Source of the DNA: Dallia pectoralis
Lineage: Eukaryota > Chordata > Actinopteri > Esociformes > Umbridae
Direction: 5' to 3'
Length of the DNA: 64,000 nucleotides
Assembly (NCBI GenBank): GCA_029465975.1
Contig: CM055756.1
Location: 2,894,101 to 2,958,100, forward strand
The notes under the pieces were generated by a model. The model searched no databases and was not told where the DNA came from. It worked only from the letters and a program-made list of their open reading frames with translations. Shown piece after piece: positions 22,336-33,028 of the stretch. The first letter of the stretch is position 1, and each line of letters begins with the position of its first letter. The translations under genes were made by a program, and so were the position numbers.

Positions 22336-23270
22336 GTGCGCAGCCGTTCAAATGTTTGGGGTCGCTTGGAAATATCCTGGTTTTCGAATAAAAACGCACC
22401 ATTGAACGTGACATGAAATAGATCAGAAATACAGAGTAGACCTTGTTAATGTGGTGAATAACTAGTCCAGCTGCAAACGGCTGATTTTTTATGGAATATC
22501 TAAATAGGCGTACAAAAGGCCATTATCCGCAACCATCAGTCCCGTGTTCAAATGGCACGTTGTGTTTGCTAATCTAAGTTTATCATTTTAAAAGGCCTGT
22601 GATATGGCTTTTTCATTGCAACTCAGCCTAGAAGGCCAGCATCTCGGATTCGCCTCTTCACATATGATGTAGAGTAGTGTACTGCAAGTCCTATTTAATA
22701 AAACTGCCAGTTGAGGACATGTGTGGCGACTGTATCTCAAACTAGACATTCTAATGTATTTGTCCTCTTGCTGAATTGGGCACTGGGCCCTCCCACTCCT
22801 CTTTCTATTCTGGTTTGAGCCAATTCTCGCTGTTCTGTGAAGGGAATAGCACACAACGTTGTACGACATCGTTCGTTTTGTCAACTTCTCTTATAGAACA
22901 GCCTTCATTTCTCAGAACAAGAATCGACCAACCTGTTTCAGAAGTTCTATGTTTCTGGCCATATTGAGCCTGCCATCGAACCCAGAAATGCCGAAGCTTC
23001 AGATACATTAGAAATTTGTCTAAAATTGACATTTGTGCGGCAGCTTTAATTAGCAACCACCTTCGTGCCATTGGAACACAGAATAAATGTGTTGCTGATA
23101 ACGAGCTTCTGTTAGCCTATGTAGATATTTCATTAAACAATCTGCCATATCCAGCTACACTAGTCATTAATAACACTAACAATGTCTACAGTGTATTTAT
23201 GATCAATGTGATGCTATTTTAAGGTACAAAACATTTTTTTTACACCACCGGAAATGCCGGTAGTCTGTAT
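22336..23270 (-). mobile_element. Internally deleted Tc1-like transposon (about 935 bp)
   Basis: The left end gccgttcaaatgtttggggt matches the terminal repeat of a very common fish Tc1 family (ccgttcaaaagtttggggtc). The inner part of the inverted repeat (aaatagatcagaaatacaga, aacggctgattttttatgga) recurs at the right as tgtatttatgatcaatgtga. The right outer end is shortened to about accaccgg...ccggtagtct. The left inverted repeat passes at about 22595 directly into the interior of the transposase gene, so everything beyond the N-terminal coding third has been deleted. Full-length relatives are about 1.6 kb. Confidence 0.88.
22597..22962 (-). pseudogene. Tc1 transposase, N-terminal DNA-binding part only
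   Basis: Reading the minus strand from the ATG at 22962, the start MARN and the paired-like helix-turn-helix region are recognisable: SYNVVCYSLHRTARIGSNQ and NRKRSGRAQCPIQQEDKY. The KRSGR block corresponds to the basic GRPR-like linker between the two helix-turn-helix subdomains. A stop comes after 16 codons, and a small deletion shifts the frame, so it cannot be made as one protein. Sequence stops near KKPY, where the deletion joins it to the terminal repeat. The whole catalytic DDE domain is absent. Confidence 0.85.
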
Positions 23271-24136
23271 GTGCGTGCACGAAAGGACAGAAGTAAAGCC
23301 AAAGTGAGTGTGTTTAATCTCGGCCTATTCCAGGAGAAGAAACCTGCGGGGATCCCAGCCTCTAGTTGCAGGACGTCTGAGCGACTAGGCGTCTTTGTTA
23401 TCAACGAAACAGTGGTGGGTAAATACGAGATAAAGAGGCTGAGCGAAACACTGCCATGTCTGTTTTCCCATCTTGTCAGTTAGAATGGCTGCTTCCATTA
23501 AGCCAGGCAGCGTGACACGCCGACAACATGTCCCCGTTCCACGTGTGCCCGGACGCGTCGCAGCGGTGCGGAAACTGAGAGAACGCGACGAAGAGGAAGT
23601 CCAGGTGTATGTCTAAGCCAGGAAACGTCCTCACCTGTCTTTTCCTGTGATTCCTCTATTCAGCGGACTGACTCCTACTGGCACTCGGAGACCGAGACAA
23701 TAATGGCTCGTTATTCTTTAAAGGCCACAGACAAAAGGCCTTAGAAAAAACGCAGTAATTGGCAACGCGACAGTATATTTCAATGCGTTCGCCTTTGTTT
23801 GCCTCGATGCATTGAAATGGGAGGTTTTATTGAAGGACTGCCCCTTTCGGTGCCCGCACGCCAGAGAACATATTTTCATACAGTGTCGCTGCATCAATGA
23901 GAGCGATCACTCGGGAGCTCGGTTTTGTTCGCCCAGACAATCAGTGGGCCTGTGCAGAATGGAGCCGCGAGATTGGGATCATAAAACAGAGGAACAACGA
24001 AACGAGCGCGGAGACAACAAAAGCCGTAACACCAAGATCCCATAAGTGGGCCTGTGGAGAACAATGCAGAACAAGCGTGGTCAGTGATTTCAGCCGATCA
24101 CTTGACTGAATCACCAGGAGTGCAGGGACACACGTC
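23271..24136. other. Unique non-coding stretch, moderately CpG-rich
   Basis: No supported gene. CpG density is raised around 23510-23600 and 23790-24030. Open frames at 23812-24045 and 23897-24109 have no recognisable domain. Confidence 0.45.
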
Positions 24137-24326
24137 TGAACGCCACGCCTCTCCACGCCACGCCTCTCCACGCCACGCCTCTCCACGCCACGCCTCTCCA
24201 CGCCTCGCCACGCCACGCCTCTCACGCCACGCCTCTCCACGCCACGCCTCTCCACGCCACGCCTCTCCACGCCACGCATCTCCACGCCACGCCTCTCCAC
24301 TCCACGCCTCTCCACTCAACACATTA
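24137..24326. repeat. 15-bp tandem repeat, about 12 copies (cacgcctctccacgc)
   Basis: Nearly perfect copies with one short unit near 24205-24220. The five-codon period keeps frames open on both strands (Arg-His-Ala-Ser-Pro on plus, Glu/Arg-rich on minus). These are not genes. Confidence 0.95.
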
Positions 24327-24659
24327 ACCTGAACAGTAGTCGGCAATTATTGACTCGACGTCCAGACACTGTGACGCTTCTCATAAAGTTTTAGTACAAA
24401 GCTTGACTGTGACCTTCACGTAGTGCCGTGGAACGTGCAAGCGCATACGGAACCTATTTAAATAATACACACGGTCTTTATTGAGACTTGACCCGGGACA
24501 GTTTAAACATTATGAAGACATTAGATGGAGAAGAGATAGCAGACAAGTATTAAATTCAATTTGGCCCTTCATTTAAAGCCAACCTACTGAATGTCAACCA
24601 ATTAAATGTATCGGTAGTTCAAAATGGTTTATAAAAAACACATACGGTTAACATAGGGG
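24327..24659. other. Spacer without recognisable features
   Basis: Ordinary sequence between two arrays. No gene or element seen. Confidence 0.5.
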
Positions 24660-27600
24660 TATAGTGTCTGTATCAAGAAGGGTAGTGTCAGTAATAAACA
24701 TAGAATGGTAGTGTCAGTAATAAACATAGAATGGTAGTGTCAGTAATAAACATAGAATGGTAGTGTCAGTAATAAACATAGAATGGTAGTGTCAGTAATA
24801 AACATAGAAAGGTAGTGTCAGTAATAAACATAGAATGGTAGTGTCAGTAATAAACATATAAGGGTAGTGTCAGTATTAATATACATAGAAGGGTAGTGTC
24901 AGTAATAAACATATAAGGGTAGTGTCAGTAATATACATAGAAGTGTAGTGTCAGTAATAAACATAGAAGGGTAGTGTCAGTAATAAACATAGAAGGGTAG
25001 TGTCAGTAATAAACATAGAAGGGTAGTGTCTGTAATAAACATAGAAGGGTAGTGTCAGTAATAAACATAGAAGGGTAGTGTCAGTAATAAACATATAAGG
25101 GTAGTGTCAGTAATAAACATAGAAGGGTAGTGTCAATAATAAACATAGAAGGGTAGTGTCAGTAATAAACATAGAAGGGTGGTGTCAGTAATAAACATAG
25201 AAGGGTAGTGTCTGTAATAAACATAGAAGGGTAGTGTCTGTAATAAACATAGAAGGGTAGTGTCAGTAATAAACATATAAGGGTAGTGTCAGTAATAAAC
25301 ATAGAAGGGTAGTGTCAGTAGTAAACATAGAAGGGTAGTGTCAGTAATAAACATAGAAGGGTAGTGTCTGTAATAAACATAGAAGGGTAGTGTCAGTAAT
25401 AAACATAGAAGTGTAGTGTCAGTAATAAACATATAAGGGTAGTGTCTGTAATAAACATATAAGGGTAGTGTCAGTAATAAACATAGAAGGGTGGTGTCAG
25501 TATTGATATACATAGAAGGGTAGTGTCAGTAATAAACATAGAAGGGTAGTGTCAGTAATAAACATAGAATGGTAGTGTCAGTAATAAACATAGAAGGGTA
25601 GTGTCAGTAATATACATAGAAGGGTAGTGTCTGTAATAAACATATAAGGGTAGTGTCAGTAATAAACATAGAAGGGTGGTGTCAGTATTAATATACATAG
25701 AAGGGTAGTGTCAGTAATAAACATAGAATAGTAGTGTCAGTAGTAAACATAGAAGGGTAGTGTCAGTAATAAACATAGAAGGGTAGTGTCTGTAATAAAC
25801 ATAGAAGGGTAGTGTCAGTAATAAACATAGAAGTGTAGTGTCAGTAATAAACATATAAGGGTAGTGTCTGTAATAAACATATAAGGGTAGTGTCAGTAAT
25901 AAACATAGAAGGGTGGTGTCAGTATTAATATACATAGAAGGGTAGTGTCAGTAATAAACATAGAAGGGTAGTGTCTGTAATAAACATAGAAGGGTAGTGT
26001 CAGTAATAAACATAGAAGTGTAGTGTCAGTAATAAACATATAAGGGTAGTGTCAGTAATATACATAGAAGGGTAGTGTCAGTAATAAACATAGAAGGGTA
26101 GTGTCAGTATTAATATACATATAAGGGTAGTGTCAGTAATAAACATAGAAGGGTAGTGTCAGTAATAAACATAGAAGGGTAGTGTCAGTAATAAACATAG
26201 AAGGGTAGTGTCTGTAATAAACATAGAAGGGTAGTGTCAGTAATATACATAGAAGGGTAGTGTCAGTAATAAACATAGAAGGGTAGTGTCAGTAATAAAC
26301 ATAGAAGGGTAGTGTCTGTAATAAACATATAAGGGTAGTGTCTGTAATAAACATATAAGGGTAGTGTCTGTAATAAACATATAAGGGTAGTGTCAGTAAT
26401 AAACATAGAAGGGTAGTGTCAGTAATAAACATATAAGGGTAGTGTCTGTAATAAACATATAAGGGTAGTGTCAGTAATAAACATAGAAGGGTAGTGTCAG
26501 TAATAAACATATAAGGGTAGTGTCAGTAATAAAGATAGAAGTGTAGTGTCAGTAATAAACATAGAAGGGTAGTGTCAGTAATAAACATATAAGGGTAGTG
26601 TCAGTAATAAACATAGAAGGGTAGTGTCAGTAATAGACATAGAAGGGTAATGTCAGTAATAAACATAGAAGGGTAGTGTCAGTAATAAACATAGAAGGGT
26701 AGTGTCAGTAATAAACATAGAAGGGTAGTGTCAGTAATAAACAGAAGTGTAGTGTCAGTAATAAACATAGAAGGGTAGTGTCAGTATTAATATACATAGA
26801 AGGGTAGTGTCAGTAATAAACATAGAAGGGTAGTGTCAGTAATAAACATAGAAGGGTAGTGTCTGTAATAAACATAGAAGGGTAGTGTCAGTAATATACA
26901 TAGAAGGGTAGTGTCAGTAATAAACATAGAAGGGTAGTGTCAGTAATAAACATAGAAGGGTAGTGTCTGTAATAAACATATAAGGGTAGTGTCTGTAATA
27001 AACATATAAGGGTAGTGTCTGTAATAAACATATAAGGGTAGTGTCAGTAATAAACATAGAAGGGTAGTGTCAGTAATAAACATATAAGGGTAGTGTCTGT
27101 AATAAACATATAAGGGTAGTGTCAGTAATAAACATAGAAGGGTAGTGTCAGTAATAAACATATAAGGGTAGTGTCAGTAATAAAGATAGAAGTGTAGTGT
27201 CAGTAATAAACATAGAAGGGTAGTGTCAGTAATAAACATATAAGGGTAGTGTCAGTAATAAACATAGAAGGGTAGTGTCAGTAATACACATAGAAGGGTA
27301 ATGTCAGTAATAAACATAGAAGGGTAGTGTCAGTAATAAACATAGAAGGGTAGTGTCAGTAATAAACATAGAAGGGTAGTGTCAGTAATAAACATAGAAG
27401 GGTAGTGTCAGTAATAAACATAGAAATGTAGTGTCAGTAATAAACATAGAAGGGTAGTGTCAGTAATAAACATAGAAGGGTAGTGTCAGTAATAAACATA
27501 GAAGGGTAGTGTCAGTAATAAACATAGAAGGGTAGTGTCTGTAATAAACATATAAGGGTAGTGTCTGTAATAAACATATAAGGGTAGTGTCTGTAATAAA

Positions 27601-29828
27601 CATATAAGGGTAGTGTCAGTAATAAACATATAAGGGTAGTGTCAGTAATAAACATAGAAGGGTAGTGTCAGTATTAATATACATAGAAGGGTAGTGTCAG
27701 TAATAAACATAGAAGGGTAGTGTCAGTAATAAACATAGAAGGGTAGTGTCTGTAATAAACATATAAGGGTAGTGTCAGTAATAAAGATAGAAGTGTAGTG
27801 TCAGTAATAAACATAGAAGGGTAGTGTCAGTAATAAACATAGAAGGGTAGTGTCAGTATTAATATACATAGAAGGGTAGTGTCAGTAATAAACATAGAAG
27901 GGTAGTGTCAGTAATAAACATAGAAGGGTAGTGTCTGTAATAAACATATAAGGGTAGTGTCAGTAATAAACATATAAGGGTAGTGTCAGTAATAAACATA
28001 TAAGGGTAGTGTCAGTAATAAAGATAGAAGTGTAGTGTCAGTAATAAACATAGAAGGGTAGTGTCAGTATTAATATACATAGAAGGGTAGTGTCAGTAAT
28101 AAACATAGAAGGGTAGTGTCAGTATTAATATACATATAAGGGGAGTGTCAGTAATATACATAGAAGGGTAGTGTCAGTAATAAACAGAAGTGTAGTGTCA
28201 GTAATAAACATAGAAGGGTAGTGTCAGTATTAATATACATAGAAGGGTAGTGTCAGTAATAAACATAGAAGGGTAGTGTCAGTAATAAACATAGAAGGGT
28301 AGTGTCTGTAATAAACATAGAAGGGTAGTGTCTGTAATAAACATATAAGGGTAGTGTCAGTAATATACATAGAAGGGTAGTGTCAGTAATATACATAGAA
28401 GGGTAGTGTCAGTAATAAACATATAAGGGTAGTGTCAGTATTAATATACATAGAAGGGTAGTGTCAGTAATAAACATAGAAGGGTAGTGTCAGTAATAAA
28501 CATAGAAGTGTAGTGTCAGTAATAAACATAGAAGTGTAGTGTCAGTAATAAACATAGAAGGGTAGTGTCAGTAATAAACATAGAAGGGTAGTGTCAGTAT
28601 TAATATACATAGAAGGGTAGTGTCAGTAATAAACATAGAAGGGTAGTGTCAGTAATAAACATAGAAGGGTAGTGTCAGTATTAATATACATAGAAGGGTA
28701 GTGTCAGTAATAAACATAGAAGGGTAGTGTCAGTAATAAACATAGAATAGTAGTGTCAGTAATAAACATAGAAGAGTAGTGTCAGTAATAAACATAGAAG
28801 GGTAGTGTCAGTAATAAACATAGAATAGTAGTGTCAGTAATAAACATATAAGGGTAGTGTCAGTAATAAACATAGAAGGGTAGTGTCAGTAATAAACATA
28901 TAAGGGTAGTGTCAGTAATAAACATAGAAGGGTAAAGTCAGTAATAAACATATAAGGGTAGTGTCAGTAATAAACATAGAAGGGTAGTGTCAGTAATAAA
29001 CATAGAAGGGTAGTGTCTGTAATAAACATAGAAGGGTAGTGTCTGTAATAAACATATAAGGGTAGTGTCAGTAATATACATAGAAGGGTAGTGTCAGTAA
29101 TATACATAGAAGGGTAGTGTCAGTAATAAACATATAAGGGTAGTGTCAGTATTAATATACATAGAAGGGTAGTGTCAGTAATAAACATAGAAGGGTAGTG
29201 TCAGTAATAAACATGGAAGTGTAGTGTCAGTAATAAACATAGAAGGGTAGTGTCAGTAATAAACATAGAAGGGTAGTGTCAGTATTAATATACATAGAAG
29301 GGTAGTGTCAGTAATAAACATAGAAGGGTAGTGTCAGTAATAAACATAGAAGGGTAGTGTCAGTATTAATATACATAGAAGGGTAGTGTCAGTAATAAAC
29401 ATATAAGGGTAGTGTCAGTAATAAACATAGAAGGGTAGTGTCAGTAATAAACATAGAATAGTAGTGTCAGTAATAAACATAGAAGGGTAGTGTCAGTAAT
29501 AAACATGAAAGGGTAGTGTCAGTAATGAACATAGAAGGGTAGTGTCAGTAATAAACATAGAAGGGTAGTGTCAGTAATAAACATAGAAGGGTAGTGTCAG
29601 TAATAAACATATAAGGGTAGTGTCAGTATTAATATACATAGAAGGGTAGTGTCAGTAATAAACATAGAAGGGTAGTGTCAGTATTAATATACATAGAAGG
29701 GTAGTGTCAGTAATAAACATAGAAGGGTAGTGTCAGTAATAAACATAGAAGGGTAGTGTCAGTATTAATATACATAGAAGGGTAGTGTCAGTAATAAACA
29801 TAGAAGGGTAGTGTCAGTAATAAACATT
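24660..29828. repeat. 26-bp minisatellite, about 195 copies (5.2 kb)
   Basis: The unit is gggtagtgtcagtaataaac followed by atagaa. Variants are atataa for atagaa, tctgtaa for tcagtaa, and a 29-bp form with agtattaatatacat. The first few units read aatggtag. Larger blocks are duplicated: about 26110-26740 recurs at about 26790-27390. Stretches such as 26289-26510 and 26940-27161 are identical in translation with an offset of 651 bases. Another repeated block has an offset of 422 bases (25289 and 25711). Minus-strand frames of 73-74 codons are periodic artefacts. Confidence 0.97.
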
Positions 29829-29867
29829 AATATATGATATATATAGTATACAGTACATACGCTAGGA

Positions 29868-29925
29868 GGTCCAACTATGGTCCAACTATGGTCCAAATAC
29901 GGTCCAACCATGGTCCAACTATGGC
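29868..29925. repeat. 12-bp tandem repeat, about 5 copies (ggtccaactatg)
   Basis: Short tandem run directly after the 26-bp array, with variants aaatac and aaccat. Confidence 0.9.
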
Positions 29926-31990
29926 CTTGTGTTTTAATGTTAATGCGATATGTGTGATTGTGTGATGTCATCTCACTTAAAAATGCTTCAGGGCAGAAAT
30001 CAATCACAGAAACTTTGACAAATGAAAGGCATCATAAACTTGGACTTTTAATCTCCCCAACAATCTGAGCCTAGTCACCTCTTTGATTTGGGGGAGAATT
30101 TCTTGCTTTTCAATCTAGGCAACCTCAAATGGCTGTCTTCATCTTCAGGAGACCTGCGTTCCAGGGGCCCCTCTCCCATCTGGGGGCCACCTGGGGAGGT
30201 GTAATTCCCTTTTCTGTGCTGGCCTGAGCGACTGAGGGACAGAGATGATGCCGCAGAGCTATGGGCCCTCACTCCCTGTCACCCGATTAGGAGCAGAGAT
30301 ATGGGATGAATGACTGACTGGCCGGCTGGCTGACTGACCGACTGTGTGGCCGGCTGGCTGAGTCGCGGTGCGGTTTGTTTCACATGCCGGTGTGCATGTT
30401 CAAGGTGATCAGAGGCTCTCCGGCGGCCGCCGTCGTGGCAACGCTACATAAAGCATAAAAAATGACCAGCTGTGAATACGGGGGAGGGGCAGGAGGGATC
30501 ATCGAACATGTCCCGTTACTGTCCTGACTAACCCGCTGAGTCTGGGAGGGGGGTGTGGTGTGGTGCGGTGGGGTGTGTCGGCGGGTGGAAGGAAAAGGTA
30601 GACGGGACCCGGTGTTTCCAATCCCCGTTCACGACTGGGTTTTTTGAGCGATGACACGACCCGAACCCCCTTATCACACCGGACTGATTATAGCCCGAAC
30701 CCTTTACCTGCTTGCCACAGAGCTCGGGGAGTTTCCGCCCGCGACTGAACAACGCCATTAGTGAAGGTTATTGTAGAGTTTGCCGTCATTCCGGGTCCGC
30801 TCGCGCTGTCTGTCACCGGAGCGGGTTTCCGGTCGACGCCGGTGCAGATTTGCGACGACTCGTTTTTACCCCGTATTTAATGTGGTCTCCAGGCCTCCTT
30901 TGCCCGGGCTTTTTTATGGCCTTGTTACACAGCGTGGCGTGTTTGTGCGTTTTCATAATGTCGCTCACCCTTCAGCCTTTCCCTGTAAGTGTGTCTCCAC
31001 ATAGGTAATCCTCCGTGAGTGTCCCACAGATTAATTCCGTGGATTCCTCTTTAATATATGATGCTGCCAATACATTTTAATGCAGCCCGCGATCTGGGAG
31101 AGAGACCTGTCCTTAAGACTCCCCCATCCCTCCCCCCGGGCTCCGAAGGAACGGCGATCCCTTCTCGGAGGAATTGGAAAAGATGGATCTCACTGAGTGT
31201 TTCACCGTCGCAGCGGGGAGGAATTGGATGGGAAAATGTGTCCCGTATCATATTGCAATGGGTGTGTGAGCCAGAGGCCTGTGCACAGTTGGTGAGAGCA
31301 ACGTGTTCCTTTTGCCCATATTGAAAAGGCAGCAAAACAGAAAAAGGAAAAGACATTTGCAATTTTATTGCTACTTTAATGGGTTCCCATATCAGTCCGC
31401 AATTGTACTCCCTAACGCGTGGACCGATAAATTTAGGGTCCAACGGACACGTAGCGGTAATCGTCATTATTCATACGCGCAGACATCTGATTGGTTGTCA
31501 ATATCCCAAATGTAACACAATGAAAAGACTGATTACTTGTCTAATCTGAGACACAACTCATTAGTGGCTAATAGGCTAATCAGTGTTATTTTTTTAATTA
31601 CTGCTTGGCCACCAATTCATTTCTCTGGATATAATCGTTTGTACTGTAATTAAACATATCAATATTGAATATTTCATAAGAATTTACAACGTCTGGAGCT
31701 CGTAAGTCCAACGATATATGGTTTGAGGAAACAACCTCCTCAGTTTCTCTAATGTATGCAGATATATTATGTAATTCCCAGTAATGGCTAAAAGTGTGAG
31801 CAAATTATGAGTGGGAGGGTTGGAATGAGTTTGCTGTTGTTTTCGAGAGATTTACGGATGTTGTGACATTCACTAAAATACACTTAATAAACATATATAA
31901 CACAGTCTAACCAATTCCAACATCACTCTAAAGTGATATTTTGTTGTGTCGGTGGGATGGACATTTTGTACTATTGATGACCAATATTCC
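29926..31990. other. Unique non-coding stretch with a CpG-rich part
   Basis: No gene identified. CpG is frequent at about 30560-30900, for example ccggtcgacgccgg near 30830, compared with the AT-rich flanks. At 30309-30365 there is a short imperfect repeat of ggccggctggctga. From 31340 to 31700 the sequence is rich in ATTA/TAAT words. A regulatory role is possible, and a promoter cannot be shown. Confidence 0.4.
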
Positions 31991-31997
31991 ATGTTCC

Positions 31998-33028
31998 AAG
32001 TACTAAACCAGTCTGATAGTGACTCTAGTACTAAACCAGTCTGATAGTGAGTCTAGTACTAAACCGGTTTGATAATGAGTCTATAACTAAACCAGTCTTA
32101 TAATGAGTCTAGTACTAAACCAGTCTGATAGTGAGTCTAGTACTAAACCAGTCTGATAGTGAGTCTAGTACTAAACCAGTCTAATAATGAGTCTAGTACT
32201 AAACCAGTTTGATAATGAGTCTAGTACTAAACCAGTCTTATTATGAGTCTAGTACTAAACCAGTCTGATAGTGAGTCTAGTACTAAACCAGTATGATAAT
32301 GAGTCTAGTACTAAACCAGTCTGATAGTGAGTCTAGTACTAAACCAGTATGCTAATGAGTCTAGTACTAAACCAGTCTGATAGTGAGTCTAGTACTAAAC
32401 CAGTATGCTAATGAGCCTAGTACTAAACCAGTCTGATAGTGAGTCTAGTACTAAACCAGTATGCTAACGAGTCTAGTACTAAACCAGTCTGATAATGAGC
32501 CTAGTACTAAACCAGTCTGATAGTGAGTCTAGTACTAAACCAGTATGCTAACGAGTCTAGTACTAAACCAGTCTGATAATGAGCCTAGTACTAAACCAGT
32601 CTGATAATAAGTCTAGTACTAAACCAGTCTGATGAGTCTAGTACTAAACCAGTCTGATAATAAGTCTAGTACTAAACCAGTATGATAATGAGTCTAGTAC
32701 TAAACCAGTCTGATAATAAGTCTAGTACTAAACCAGTATGATAATGAGTCTAGTACTAAACCAGTCTGATAATGAGTCTAGTACTAAACCAGTCTGATAA
32801 TAAGTCTAGTACTAAACCAGTATGATAATGAGTCTAGTACTAAACCTGTCTGATAATGAGTCTAGTACTAAACCAGTCTGATAATAAGTCTAGTACTAAA
32901 CCAGTCTGATAGTGAGTCTAGTACTAAACCAGTCTGATAATAAGTCTAGTACTAAACCAGTCTGATAATAAGTCTAGTACTAAACCAGTCTGATAATAAG
33001 TCTAGTACTAAACCAGTCTGATAATGAG
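31998..33028. repeat. 28-bp minisatellite, about 37 copies
   Basis: The unit is gagtctagtactaaaccagt followed by ctgataat. Variation is mostly in the last part (tgataat, tgatagt, tatgctaa, taataa). Stop codons recur in all frames. Confidence 0.97.

Noticed and set aside
24054..24346. Arg-His-Ala-Ser-Pro repeat protein and its minus-strand Glu/Arg counterpart
   Set aside because: Translation of a 15-bp tandem repeat with no flanking coding sequence.
24660..29828. CRISPR-like array
   Set aside because: Units abut without unique spacers, and the context is a vertebrate genome. It is a minisatellite.
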